A stretch of 54,578 nucleotides of DNA, from contig JALHMW010000031.1 of the NCBI GenBank assembly GCA_022843845.1, forward strand, positions 1-54,578, given 5' to 3'. The notes beneath the pieces were generated by a model. The model was not told where the DNA came from and did no database searches. It worked only from the letters and a program-made list of their open reading frames with translations. The DNA is from Archangium sp. Lineage in GTDB: Bacteria; Myxococcota; Myxococcia; Myxococcales; Myxococcaceae. Both the position numbers and the translations under genes were made by a program. Shown here one piece after another: positions 17,082-26,340 of this stretch. Within the stretch, counting starts at the first letter, position 1, and the number at the start of each line of letters is the position of its first letter.

Positions 17082-18638
17082 TCAAGGGCTCAGCACACCC
17101 GACACGAAGACGCCCTCGGCGAGCGGAAGCGCGCTCCCGGGCTTTCCATCGCCGGTCGACACGGCGGCGAGCTCGAGCACGAAGAAGTCACCGGCGCTCA
17201 AAACCATCGGCGGCAGCTCGAGGCGGGTGGCCTTCGTCCAGAAGACGGTGGGTGGCTGGTTCGCCGTCGTCGTCACGGCGAACCACCGCAATCGGTACCA
17301 GGCCGGCGTGCCGACCGACGGGGCCGTCCAGCTCACCGTCGGCGTGGCACCGAGCCCTGACACGTCGAACTCGAGCCGGCGGCCGTTCACGTTGACGTCA
17401 CGGGGCGGGCCGAGGACCGGCGCAAGTCGATGCGTTCGCGCGATGGCAACAGGCTCCACGACGCGGGTCCCCGCGATGAACGTGATGGAACGCCGCACGA
17501 ACGATGGCTGGTACCGGAAGTCGGAGAGCGCCGACCACGACGCCGGAAAAGGCGAGCCCAACGGGTACGACGTGGGAAACGCGCGCGCCTCGGGAACTCG
17601 GAGCACATGCGTCGTCAGGGGAGCGACCGCAGCCAACGCAGGCCCTGGCGACACGGTGACACCGAGCACGAAGCTGGTGCCTGCCGCGGGCCGGTTCCCG
17701 AACTGAGCGAGCAGCGCGCGATGACCCGCGGTGTCGACCTCGAGCGGAACCGAATCAACGGGCGCGGCAGTCACCACGGTCGACAGCGTCGCAGGCGCGC
17801 CCGACGTGAGCGCGACGGGAGGAAATCGACCTGCGGTCGCGAGCCGGCGTTGGCTCAGCCCCGCGTCGAGCGGCTCTTCGAACAGCTGGGCGAACCAGCC
17901 CTCGTCACCTGCTTCGGGCAACGTTCTGCCACCGCCCTCGAGCGCCCAGTCGACCGTCGCCGAAAAGGTGGTGCCCCCTTGCGTGAGCGGAGGCATCGCA
18001 CGCGCTTCGAGCCCCAGCGCGTCGCGATCCTGCGTGAAGAAGACGCGAACGCGATGACCGGCGTCGGCCGACACCAACCCGCGGACGTCGAAGGTGACCG
18101 GTGTCGCCAGGGCAGGCTGGTTCGCGCCGAGGCGGCCTCCCAGGAAGTTCTCGAACGCCAGCTCGGGGTCTTCCGTGACGATGAAGGTCCGCTCGTCGAG
18201 CTGCAGCAGGACCGGGCCGGCCGGCACGCCGCCGACGACGAGGGTGCCCGCTTCGCTCACCAGCCCGGAGACGAAGGAGAAGCCCGAGGGGCCCCGCAGC
18301 CACGCCCCGGCGAAGGGACTGCCCGGGAGCAACGCGGACGTGGTGCCGCCGTCACCGTCCCAGCCGAAGCGGTTGGTGAACGAGACGCTTCGCTGGGAGC
18401 GGCCTGCGTCGATGCCGCTGGCCACACAGCTGCCGCTCGCGGCGCAGGTCTGGGTGGCACCGCACGCGAGGCACTGCGCTCCGCCCGTGCCGCAGGCAGC
18501 CGCCGACGGCGCTTCGACACACCGGGAGGCCTCGTCACAACACCCGCTGCAGGTCTCCGGGCCGCACGCAGCCGGTGGCGGACACGCGGTGAAGAACAGC
18601 ACGACCAGGAGGACCAGGGCACAGGAGGGTTGACGCAC
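17082..18638 (-). CDS. Large lipoprotein with Cys-rich head and Ig/FN3-like tail
   Basis: A 518-residue lipoprotein (signal ending VVLFFTAC). Its head, CGPETCSGCCDEASRC to CLACGATQTCAASGSC, has the same cysteine spacing as the head of the von Willebrand A lipoprotein at 8119-9384. The long middle is beta-rich. The C-terminal part (PTVSWTAPSVGTPAWYRLRW ... FWTKATRLELPP) looks fibronectin type III-like and resembles the tail of the lipoprotein at 51015-52520. Function unknown; likely surface exposed. Confidence 0.75.
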   Translation of the reverse strand: MRQPSCALVLLVVLFFTACPPPAACGPETCSGCCDEASRCVEAPSAAACGTGGAQCLACGATQTCAASGSCVASGIDAGRSQRSVSFTNRFGWDGDGGTTSALLPGSPFAGAWLRGPSGFSFVSGLVSEAGTLVVGGVPAGPVLLQLDERTFIVTEDPELAFENFLGGRLGANQPALATPVTFDVRGLVSADAGHRVRVFFTQDRDALGLEARAMPPLTQGGTTFSATVDWALEGGGRTLPEAGDEGWFAQLFEEPLDAGLSQRRLATAGRFPPVALTSGAPATLSTVVTAAPVDSVPLEVDTAGHRALLAQFGNRPAAGTSFVLGVTVSPGPALAAVAPLTTHVLRVPEARAFPTSYPLGSPFPASWSALSDFRYQPSFVRRSITFIAGTRVVEPVAIARTHRLAPVLGPPRDVNVNGRRLEFDVSGLGATPTVSWTAPSVGTPAWYRLRWFAVTTTANQPPTVFWTKATRLELPPMVLSAGDFFVLELAAVSTGDGKPGSALPLAEGVFVSGVLSP

Positions 18639-18660
18639 GTCTCAACTGTAGACCACTCGT

Positions 18661-19128
18661 TCACGGTCGAGGAAAACCCGCGCGCACCCAGTCGTTCATC
18701 GCATCGCGCGTGAACTTCAGCGTGGTGGCGACGCAGTGCTTCGCGACGCTCTGCCCGGCGTCATCGACGGCGCTCAGGAACGCGTGCGGCTCGTACTCGT
18801 CAGGCACCAGCTCGAAGCTCACCTCGTACCAACGCCCTTCCCACGCGATCGACAGCTTCTTCTTCAGCGCCGCCTCACGCTGCGTCGTCGATCGATCGAG
18901 CACCTCTGACGCCGTCTTCACGAACGTCGCGAACGCCGGCCCATCGAAGGGCTTGGGGTTCTTCTTGTCGCGCCCCATCACCCACGGGCTGACGAGCACG
19001 GGCTCGGGAAGGCCCTCTTTGCGGATCTCGACGGCCCAGCCGTCATCGTCGTCGTTCTTGATGACCCGCGCCGTCCACCCGTTCTTCTTCCACAGCGTCG
19101 GCTCCATGATCTCGTCGGGCGTATTCAT
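18661..19128 (-). CDS. Conserved-looking hypothetical protein
   Basis: A 155-residue soluble protein without signal peptide, beginning MNTPDEIMEPTLWKKNGW. It is rich in Trp and charged residues (KNDDDDGWAVEIRKEG). It has good codon use for this genome and ends 23 bases before the downstream lipoprotein start, so it may share its transcript. No domain recognised. Confidence 0.7.
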   Translation of the reverse strand: MNTPDEIMEPTLWKKNGWTARVIKNDDDDGWAVEIRKEGLPEPVLVSPWVMGRDKKNPKPFDGPAFATFVKTASEVLDRSTTQREAALKKKLSIAWEGRWYEVSFELVPDEYEPHAFLSAVDDAGQSVAKHCVATTLKFTRDAMNDWVRAGFPRP

Positions 19129-19151
19129 GCCGTCGCTCTACCCCGTGGTCG

Positions 19152-21095
19152 TCACGGAGCGAAGTGCAGCAGGCCTCCACCAATCGTCGAGAGCCAGACC
19201 TGGCCATCCGGCGTCGCGGAGATCGACGTGAGCCCCTCGGTCGTGCCGACGTCGAGCTCACTGACGCGGCCATCGGTGAGCCCCACCTTCTTGAGCTTCG
19301 AGCGCGTGCCGTCAGCTTCGTACGTCACGGCGACGACGAAGATCGCGGTCGACGTCGCGGCCACGAGATCGGGGCCAATGCTGGTGGCGATCTCCGTCAC
19401 GCGGCTTGCGCTCCACCGGCTGAGCGACGCCAGCGCCGTGAAGTACACCTCGTCACCCGAGCCAGCGATGCGCCACGCCGAGACGTTCGGCACCGCCTGC
19501 CACGCGCCGTTGAGGCGTCGATACGTGCTCTCGGGGCCGTTCATGCCGCTCGAGGTGACCCACACCTGCGTCTCGGTCACGTGCATCGGCCCGGTCGTCG
19601 CCTGGGTCGGAACGAAGTAGGTCAGCAGCTCCGAGCCGGTCCACTTCGAGACGGCGCCGGCGCCACCCGAGAACCACACGTTCGACGCGGAGCTGCCCCG
19701 CACGAAGCGCGTGCCCGCCGGGAAGTCCTGATGCCGCGTCCACACGCCGTTGAAGAGACGGTGCGCGACGGCGTTCTGCCGGAGCACCCACACCTCGCCA
19801 GCCGCAGGGCTGTAGACGTCGAAGATGAAGCCGGTGCCGGGGACAGCCACCGGCAGCCACCCGTGAATGTCGAGGCGCTCGAGCTCGCCGGTGGTGACGA
19901 GCCTGAAGACGTTCGACGGGCTGAAGGCGAAGACCCGAGCCGTCGGGCGGGGACTCGAAGTCGAATCGAGCGTCGGGCCCGTCCAGCGCTTCAGGAGCCC
20001 GTTGGCACCGACCAGGAAGACCTCGCGCGGGTTGACGGCGAAGCCAGCGTTCACGTTCAGGCCAATGCCGACGTTCTGCGAGCCCCTCATCTGGTTCAGC
20101 GACACGAGCTCGACGTTCGTGTTGCCGGAGTACGAGGCGCCGAAGCTCAAGAACTCGGAGTCCGAGAGACACGTGAGCCGGGCCCCCTCCGCGAAGTGGT
20201 GCGACCAGGTGCCGTTTCGCCGGGTCCACGACGCGTGGACCTCGCCGCTGTAGTTGCCTGACGCGAAGAGCGTCGAGCCGCAGACCGAGACGCTGTACAG
20301 CGCATCGCTTCCGGTCGGGCCGCCCGTGGCGCGCATCGGGTTCACGTCGCTCCACGTGGCGCCGTCGAACCTCTTGAAGAAGCCCCCGCTCGACACGCCG
20401 GCCACATACACCTCGTTCGCCGAGACGACCGCGATGGAGCGGACGATCGAGTTGGAGTCGGTGACGGGCAACACGCCGGAGAGCGTCGACCAGCTGCCGT
20501 TCTGGCGCGTGAGCAGCACCTCGGAGCCGCCCGCGTAGACGACCGCGCCGTTGCCATGAATCGCGAGCAGATCGCGCGTCGTGCCCGAGACGAGCGAGGT
20601 GAAGACTGTTCCATTCCACTGCAGCAGCGTGCCGCGATCGCCCACCGCCCAGCCTTCGGTCGCGCTCGAAAACCACACGCCCCGCAACGTCGCGCTCGTC
20701 GGTGACCTGGCATATGTCCACACCGAGCCGTTCCACGTCGCGTAGACGCCGCCTTCACCGACGGCCATCACGAACGAAGCCGAGGTGCCAGAGACGCCGT
20801 GGAAGGTGCCGCCGTACGTCTGCCCGTGCCAACAGAAGCCATCGGTGGAGCACGTCACGTTGGAGCCCACGGCGCCACCGCCGGCCGCGTTCCCGCCGGC
20901 CGCATTGCCTCCACCGCCACCGGTGACGCCGCCCGCAGCGACCGCGCCGCCTGCCGAACCGCCACCAGCCGAGCCTCCGCCGGTGACGACGCCACCACCC
21001 GCGCCACCGTCGTGAACCCCGAGCGGCGTCTCGTCGACGACCGCCAGACACCCTGCTCCGAGCAGCGCCACGAACACCGAAGCCGTCGTTCTCAT
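19152..21095 (-). CDS. Lipoprotein with Gly-rich linker and beta-propeller-like repeats
   Basis: A 647-residue lipoprotein. MRTTASVFVALLGAGC ends in a LGAGC-type lipobox, which favours the ATG at 21095 over one 24 codons upstream. A linker of GGGSAGG-type repeats (about residues 25-70) leads to a long domain with repeated units such as GWAVGDRGTLLQWNG and VYVAGVSSGGFFKRFDG. These are of the kind seen in BNR/Ycf48-like propellers. Probably a surface-anchored propeller; ligand unknown. Confidence 0.75.
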   Translation of the reverse strand: MRTTASVFVALLGAGCLAVVDETPLGVHDGGAGGGVVTGGGSAGGGSAGGAVAAGGVTGGGGGNAAGGNAAGGGAVGSNVTCSTDGFCWHGQTYGGTFHGVSGTSASFVMAVGEGGVYATWNGSVWTYARSPTSATLRGVWFSSATEGWAVGDRGTLLQWNGTVFTSLVSGTTRDLLAIHGNGAVVYAGGSEVLLTRQNGSWSTLSGVLPVTDSNSIVRSIAVVSANEVYVAGVSSGGFFKRFDGATWSDVNPMRATGGPTGSDALYSVSVCGSTLFASGNYSGEVHASWTRRNGTWSHHFAEGARLTCLSDSEFLSFGASYSGNTNVELVSLNQMRGSQNVGIGLNVNAGFAVNPREVFLVGANGLLKRWTGPTLDSTSSPRPTARVFAFSPSNVFRLVTTGELERLDIHGWLPVAVPGTGFIFDVYSPAAGEVWVLRQNAVAHRLFNGVWTRHQDFPAGTRFVRGSSASNVWFSGGAGAVSKWTGSELLTYFVPTQATTGPMHVTETQVWVTSSGMNGPESTYRRLNGAWQAVPNVSAWRIAGSGDEVYFTALASLSRWSASRVTEIATSIGPDLVAATSTAIFVVAVTYEADGTRSKLKKVGLTDGRVSELDVGTTEGLTSISATPDGQVWLSTIGGGLLHFAP

Positions 21096-21190
21096 GCCCG
21101 CCAGGTGCCCACCTCGGCCCCCTGCTTCACACAATCGCAACTGGCCGGTTTTTCGACAGCCCGGCACGCCTGTAGCAACGTGTCTCGTCC

Positions 21191-24100
21191 ATGGCCCCGC
21201 CGGTTCTCCTCGTCGCCGACGATCTCTCCACCATCGCGTCGGTGAAGCGGGTGCTCGGACGCGAGGGCTACGAGGTGATTCTCGCCACGAGCGCGGCCGA
21301 CGCCGTCATCGCGTGGGGCCATCACCTGCCCGGGCTCGTCATCGTGCAGCCCTCGGTGGAGTCGGAGCGGGGCGGCGTGCTGCTCGAAGAGCTGCGGCAA
21401 CACCCCGACGCGCAGTTGCTCCACGTGGTGCTGCTCGGTGAGTCGATTCCGGGGTTCGGCTACCACGTCGAGCCGTTGCCCATCGACCCGGAGCAGTTCG
21501 GGAAGACGGTGCAGTCGCAGATGCGGGCCTCGGAAGACGGCGCCGAGTGGACGGTGTCGGAGCCAGCGACCGAGACGACGCCGTCGGTCGCGCCTGCTCG
21601 ACTCGACGAGCCGGAGCCCTGGCGAGCGACCCGTCCTCCGGCGACCGCGCCTGCGGACGTGCTGCCGCAGACCCAGGAGCTGCTCGAGCCTGCTCCCGAC
21701 GCCGAGCCTGGGCTCGCCGAGTCAGACCCAACGCCGCCGGATCCTCCGACGGCCGAGCTCGAGACAGCCCCGGCGCCCCGGCCTCCCTTCGCGTCGAACT
21801 CGGTGATGACGCGGCTGTTCGGTGACCTGCCCTCACTCGAAGACGAGCTGCACCGCGACGTCGAAGCGCAGGCCATGGCCTCGCTCGAGTCGTCGCTGCC
21901 GCCGATGGCGACCGACGACGAAGAGCTGCAGCGGCTCGAAGACGACGTCCGCGCCGAGGCGGCCCGCCGAAGAGCTGCACGGGAGGCCTCGGCGAGCTCC
22001 GGCTCCGGCGTCTTCTCACCACCGTCGGTGCTGCCCGTCGACGATGAGCCGTCGTCGAGCGGCGAGCCGGCCCCGGCCCACGAGACCTCGTTCGCCGACC
22101 TCGGCACCACCCCGCCCGATGGCGCGAGCGACCCGACCGCGACGCCGCCGCCCGCACAGGCGCCCCTCTTCGCTGCTCCAGACCCCGCGACCGCGCGTGA
22201 GGTGCTCGCCCGGGCCGAGGCCATCGCGCTCGAGAGCCGCGCCGTCTCGGAGTCGCAGCGCCAGACGGCCGACGCCGAGCGCCGCCGCGCCGAGTCCGAG
22301 CTCGAGGGCCTCAAGCGACGCGCAGAGCACGCCGAGGCGCTGGTTCGCCGGGAGCGTGAGGCCCGCGCCGCCGTCGAGGACCAGCTCGAGCAGCTCCGCG
22401 ACGAGACGAAGACGCTCACCGGACAGCTGGAAGCCGAGCGCGTCGACTCGCAGCAGCGCTTCGCCGCCGACCTCGAGGCCGTCAACACCCAGGCCGAAGC
22501 GCGCCGCGTCGCCCAGGAAGAAGCGCTGTCGGCCCGCATCGCCGAGCTCGAACGGGCGCTCGACGAGACGAGCCGCTCACTCGAGCAGCGCCAGGAGCTG
22601 CTCGCGATCGCCGAGCAACACCTCGCCGAGGCAGAAGAGGCGCTGGGCGCGGCCAACGCGACGGCCATCGAGCGCGCCGCCGAGCGCGAGTCGTTGCTCT
22701 CGAGCCTCACCCACGAACAGGACGCCGCGCGGAAGGCCGAAGAACGCGCCACCCGCCTCGACGCCGAGCAGCTCTCGCTCACGAAAGACCTCCGAGACGT
22801 GCGCTCGCAGCTCGAGCTCGCCGCGGGCAAGGTGAAGGAGCTCACCACCCAGCTCGACGACGAGCGGCTCGGGAAGATGGGCGTCGAGGAGCAGCGTGAA
22901 GAGCTGACCGCGAAGCTCGAGAACGCCGTCGCGCAGGCCGTCGAGGCAAAGGGTGAAGCCGAAGCCGCGATGAAGCTCGCGAGTGAAGTCGAAGGCGCGC
23001 TGTCGGTGACGAAGGGCGAGCTCGAGTCGACCCGCACCGATCTCGACGACACCCGCAGTACCCTCGACGGCGAGCGCGCCCGGGCTGAGACGCTCTCGCT
23101 CGATCTCACCAACGCGAAAGAGACCCTCGAGCTCCAGCGCGCCCGCGCCGATGAAGCCGAGGCCCTCGCGCAGCTGTCGACCGAACGCCTCAAGGCGCTG
23201 GAGCATCGGCAGGTGATGAACCTCGCCCTCCCTGGCCGCCGCGCCCTCGGCCTGCCGCGCACCGGGAGCGTCTCGCTCGAGGAGCTCGCCCACCTCGTCA
23301 GCACCCTCGTCGCCGCGCAGGCCGACGTCCGGCTCGAGCTCGGCGTTCGTGGCGGCACCCGCACCTTGTGGTTCAAGAAGGGCGCGCTGCACGGCGCCGA
23401 GTCGTCGTTCGATCACGAGTCCCTCATCGATCGCGCGCGCCGCGACGGGCTCATCGACGCCCGGCAGGAGGGCGACCTGCGCCTCATGCGCACCGCCACC
23501 GGCTCCGAGCAGCTCGAGGCGATGAAGGCGCGCGGCTACCTGCGGGAGATCGAGACGGTTCCGCTCCTCCAGCGCGCGACCGAGGCGGTCGCCCTCGAGG
23601 CCTTCAGCGAAGACACCACCCAGTACCGGCTGTCGGATGAGCCGCCGGGCGTGTCGGTATTGCTGGTCGCCGTGCCGCGCTCGACCCTGCCGCTGCTGGC
23701 CGAGGCCCTGCGCCGCGCGGTGCCTGTCGACGCGCTGCTCGAGACGCTCGGAGGCGCCGAGGCCGTGTGCGTGGCCACCGACAACGACGTCGACCTGCGC
23801 GCCATGGGCTTCACCGACAAGGAGCGCAAGATGCTCTCGTGGGTCGACGGCGAAGCGTCGGTGGAAGATCTCACGCTCGCGGCCGGCCTCAAGCAGGAGA
23901 CGAGCTTCCGCGCGCTGGTGGTGGCCAAACTGCTCGGCGTCATCGAGGTGAAGCCGCCCGAGAAGCCAGCCCCTGCCATTTCGGGCGATCTCGACGTGCG
24001 GCGCCTCGACGCCAAGTACGACGAGGTGCAGGACGCCGACTACTTCAGCATTCTCGGGCTCACCCGCGCCGCCTCGGGCGACGACGTGCAGCGGGCCTTC

Positions 24101-24262
24101 CGCCGCCTGTCCGAGGAGTTCGACCCCATCAAGTACACCGGCCACCCCGACGCGTCGCTCCAACAGCGCGCGCAGGTGGTGTCGACCCTCATCGAAGAGG
24201 CAGCCCGCGCCCTCGAAGACGAGCGCCGCCGGGCCGAGTACGCCCGCCACCTGCTGGATTGA
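21191..24262 (+). CDS. Pseudo-receiver / coiled-coil / DUF4388-like / J-like protein
   Basis: A 1023-residue cytoplasmic protein. Residues 1-120 fold like a response-regulator receiver (VLLVADDLSTIASVKRVLGR), but the phospho-acceptor Asp is replaced by Gln53 (LVIVQPS). A Pro/Ala/Glu-rich region follows, then a very long coiled coil (about 330-670), a DUF4388/PATAN-like region (SVSLEELAHLVSTLVAA, TLWFKKGALHGAE), and a C-terminal J-like domain (DADYFSILGLTRAASGDDV, 950-1020). In the J domain the canonical HPD is degenerate (EEFDPIKY, with HPD displaced). The overall plan recalls myxobacterial polarity proteins such as FrzS and AglZ, which have a receiver-like head plus coiled coil. A scaffold role is inferred. 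Confidence 0.8.
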   Translation: MAPPVLLVADDLSTIASVKRVLGREGYEVILATSAADAVIAWGHHLPGLVIVQPSVESERGGVLLEELRQHPDAQLLHVVLLGESIPGFGYHVEPLPIDPEQFGKTVQSQMRASEDGAEWTVSEPATETTPSVAPARLDEPEPWRATRPPATAPADVLPQTQELLEPAPDAEPGLAESDPTPPDPPTAELETAPAPRPPFASNSVMTRLFGDLPSLEDELHRDVEAQAMASLESSLPPMATDDEELQRLEDDVRAEAARRRAAREASASSGSGVFSPPSVLPVDDEPSSSGEPAPAHETSFADLGTTPPDGASDPTATPPPAQAPLFAAPDPATAREVLARAEAIALESRAVSESQRQTADAERRRAESELEGLKRRAEHAEALVRREREARAAVEDQLEQLRDETKTLTGQLEAERVDSQQRFAADLEAVNTQAEARRVAQEEALSARIAELERALDETSRSLEQRQELLAIAEQHLAEAEEALGAANATAIERAAERESLLSSLTHEQDAARKAEERATRLDAEQLSLTKDLRDVRSQLELAAGKVKELTTQLDDERLGKMGVEEQREELTAKLENAVAQAVEAKGEAEAAMKLASEVEGALSVTKGELESTRTDLDDTRSTLDGERARAETLSLDLTNAKETLELQRARADEAEALAQLSTERLKALEHRQVMNLALPGRRALGLPRTGSVSLEELAHLVSTLVAAQADVRLELGVRGGTRTLWFKKGALHGAESSFDHESLIDRARRDGLIDARQEGDLRLMRTATGSEQLEAMKARGYLREIETVPLLQRATEAVALEAFSEDTTQYRLSDEPPGVSVLLVAVPRSTLPLLAEALRRAVPVDALLETLGGAEAVCVATDNDVDLRAMGFTDKERKMLSWVDGEASVEDLTLAAGLKQETSFRALVVAKLLGVIEVKPPEKPAPAISGDLDVRRLDAKYDEVQDADYFSILGLTRAASGDDVQRAFRRLSEEFDPIKYTGHPDASLQQRAQVVSTLIEEAARALEDERRRAEYARHLLD

Positions 24263-24312
24263 CCCGTCACCCGGCTTGGCGAGAGCCGCCAGTGCGCGTT
24301 ACAAAAGGCGCC

Positions 24313-24885
24313 ATGGTTCGCGAAATCCTGGTGTGGCCCCACCCCGTCCTCAAGCAGAAGGCCGAGCCCGTGTCGGTCGTCGACGACTCGATCCGTGGGC
24401 TGATCAAAGACCTCTTCGACTCGATGTACGCCGCTGACGGGGTCGGCCTCGCCGCGCCGCAGATCGGCGTGCTCAAGAACGTCATCGTCGTCGACACCAC
24501 CCCGCGTCAGCCCGAAGCGAAGCCGCTGGCGATGGTGAACCCGCAGATCCTCACCCTCGAGGGGAAGGTCGAGTACCGCGAGGGCTGCCTGTCGATTCCC
24601 GGTGAAGCCGAAGACGTCGATCGCGCCGCCATCATCACCGTGCGCTTCCTCGACGCCGACGGCCAGGAGCAGACGATGACGTGCGACGGGCTGCTCGCCA
24701 TCGCCGTGCAGCACGAGACCGATCACTTGAAGGGCACGATGTTCGTCGACCACATCTCGACGCTGAAGCGAGAGCTCATCCGCAAGCGGATGAAGAAGCT
24801 CCAGGCCGCGCAGGAGGCCGACAAGAAGGAAGCCGCTGCCGACGCGAAGAAGGCGAAGGCCGCTCGCCGCGCCGAGCTCCGTTGA
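24313..24885 (+). CDS. def: Peptide deformylase
   Basis: A 190-residue enzyme with all three family motifs: GVGLAAPQIG, EGCLS and HETDHLKG (metal-binding Cys and two His, catalytic Glu). It removes the formyl group from the N-terminal methionine of new proteins. The start is the ATG at 24313. A C-terminal Lys/Ala-rich tail of about 25 residues (ADKKEAAADAKKAKAARR) goes beyond the usual length. It converges on the TetR gene with a 3-base gap. Confidence 0.97.
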   Translation: MVREILVWPHPVLKQKAEPVSVVDDSIRGLIKDLFDSMYAADGVGLAAPQIGVLKNVIVVDTTPRQPEAKPLAMVNPQILTLEGKVEYREGCLSIPGEAEDVDRAAIITVRFLDADGQEQTMTCDGLLAIAVQHETDHLKGTMFVDHISTLKRELIRKRMKKLQAAQEADKKEAAADAKKAKAARRAELR

Positions 24886-24888
24886 TCG

Positions 24889-25476
24889 TCAGTTCGGCGA
24901 CTTTCGCGCGCCGTCGAGGAACAGCCGGTTTGCCGCCGTGAGCGAGTCCAACAGACTGCTGCCCTCGTGCTGAGCCCACGACACCATCGTCGACATGCAG
25001 CCCAACAGGTAGAGGTCGGTGAGCAGCTCGGGGCGCTGCGGCAGAGAGAGCACGCCCCGCTCGGCGGCCCTGGCGAAACGACTGCCCAGGAGCGCGCGGA
25101 GCCCGTTCGGCTGAGGGCTGCCCGCTTCGATGCGGAGGCCCACCGCCATGGTGTCGATGATCAGCGCCCGCTCGTCCTGCCAGACCCGATTCATCCACTC
25201 GGTGACGGTGTCGAGCACCAGCGCGAGCTCCGCGTCCTGAGGCAGGGCCATCACGGCGTCGCAGATCGGCTGCTCGGTGCGCCGCATCAGCTCGGACAGC
25301 ACGTCCTCCTTCGTCGGAAAGTGGAAGTAGAACGCGGTGCGGCTGACGCCGGCCACGAGCGTGATGTCGTCGACCCGCGCGTCTCGGAAACCGTCACGCC
25401 GGAAGATGCCCAGCGCCGCCTCGTAGAGCCGTTGTCGAGTGGCTTCGCGTTGGCGATCTCGAGTCGTGTCAGTCAC
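24889..25476 (-). CDS. TetR family transcriptional regulator
   Basis: A 195-residue repressor. The N-terminal helix-turn-helix is typical (ALGIFRRDGFRDARVDDI, AGVSRTAFYFHFPTKEDVL). The C-terminal ligand-binding region is helical and unassigned. The start is a GTG inside a tandem 16-base duplication. A near-perfect palindrome 36 bases upstream is the likely autoregulatory operator. No obvious efflux or metabolic target is adjacent. Confidence 0.9.
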   Translation of the reverse strand: MTDTTRDRQREATRQRLYEAALGIFRRDGFRDARVDDITLVAGVSRTAFYFHFPTKEDVLSELMRRTEQPICDAVMALPQDAELALVLDTVTEWMNRVWQDERALIIDTMAVGLRIEAGSPQPNGLRALLGSRFARAAERGVLSLPQRPELLTDLYLLGCMSTMVSWAQHEGSSLLDSLTAANRLFLDGARKSPN

Positions 25477-25502
25477 TCTGAACCCCAGTCACTCGGAACC
25501 CC
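25471..25502. repeat. Tandem 16-base duplication at the tetR start
   Basis: Two adjacent copies, agtcactctgaacccc (25471-25486) and agtcactcggaacccc (25487-25502), differ at one base. The first contains the GTG start of the TetR gene on the minus strand. The copy length is not a multiple of three, so the second GTG is out of frame. Confidence 0.7.
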
Positions 25503-25511
25503 CTGCTTCGT

Positions 25512-25530
25512 TCGGTGAGACGCTCACCGA
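25512..25530. promoter_or_regulatory. Palindromic operator upstream of tetR
   Basis: TCGGTGAG-ACG-CTCACCGA: 8-base arms with perfect symmetry around three bases. Its size, symmetry and position 36 bases before the TetR start fit a TetR-family operator. Assignment to this regulator is inferred. Confidence 0.6.
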
Positions 25531-25671
25531 GTTGTTTGAGACTGCACGTGACGAGAACGGCTCGCTGGCATTCTCACGCATCGTGAACCTTATCGGTGCA
25601 CGTCGATGACGGGCGTCAACCTCAGGCATTCTCAGCCCTTGAGAGACACACTGGGCAGCGGAGTTCACAGC

Positions 25672-26337
25672 TCAGGGCTTCTTCTTCTTCGGAACGCCTC
25701 GCTTCGGGCAGAGCTTTGCGAGAACGCAGCGATGGCAGGCCGGCTTCTTCGCGTCGCAGACCCGCCTGCCGTGCCAGATGATGAGCTGGTGGGCCTTGAA
25801 CCAGAGTGTGTCAGGGAGCAGGCGCCGCAGGTCGGCTTCGAGCTCGTCCGGGTCCTGTTGACGGGAGAAACCCAGCCGCTTCGACAGCCTCAAGATGTGC
25901 GTGTCGACCGGAAAGGCGCGCTCTCCGTCGAGGTGAATGGTGACGACGCCGGCCGTCTTGTTGCCCACGCCGGGCAACTCCGAGAGCGCGGCGCGTGAGG
26001 TCGGCACCTGGCCCTGGTGACGTTCGAGCAGCGTCTGCCCCAGCTTCACCAGCGCCTTCGACTTGTTCCGGAAGAGCCCCACCGACTTGAGGTAGCCCTC
26101 GAGCACCGCTGGCGTGGTGGCGGCGTAGTCGGCGGCGGTGCGGAACTCGCGGAACAGCGCCGGCGTCACCAGGTTCACCCGCTTGTCGGTCGTCTGGGCC
26201 GAGAGCAGCACCGCGACGAGCAGCTCGAGCGGCGTGGTGAAGTCGAGCTCGATCTTCGCCTCGGGCATCGCGGCGTCGAGGCGGCGAACCACCTCGAGGG
26301 CGCGCTGCTTGCGCTCCTCGGCGCGCTCAGCGGCCAT
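25672..26337 (-). CDS. nth: Endonuclease III
   Basis: A 221-residue DNA glycosylase/AP lyase for oxidised pyrimidines. The helix-hairpin-helix ELPGVGNKTAGVV carries the catalytic Lys, followed by FPVDTHI with the catalytic Asp. The C-terminal CDAKKPACHRCVLAKLC (Cx6Cx2Cx5C) binds the [4Fe-4S] cluster. It starts three bases after the stop of alr and is clearly in its transcript. The tail ends in several Lys (PKKKKP). Confidence 0.96.
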   Translation of the reverse strand: MAAERAEERKQRALEVVRRLDAAMPEAKIELDFTTPLELLVAVLLSAQTTDKRVNLVTPALFREFRTAADYAATTPAVLEGYLKSVGLFRNKSKALVKLGQTLLERHQGQVPTSRAALSELPGVGNKTAGVVTIHLDGERAFPVDTHILRLSKRLGFSRQQDPDELEADLRRLLPDTLWFKAHQLIIWHGRRVCDAKKPACHRCVLAKLCPKRGVPKKKKP

Positions 26338-26340
26338 CGG

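Noticed and set aside
21460..23376. A 638-residue Ser/Arg-rich frame opposite the coiled-coil protein
   Set aside because: Mirror of the Glu/Ala/Leu coiled-coil codons; no domain.
24263..24312. The def frame extended upstream to 23767
   Set aside because: The extension overlaps the coiled-coil gene and lacks deformylase sequence; the ATG at 24313 matches the family start.
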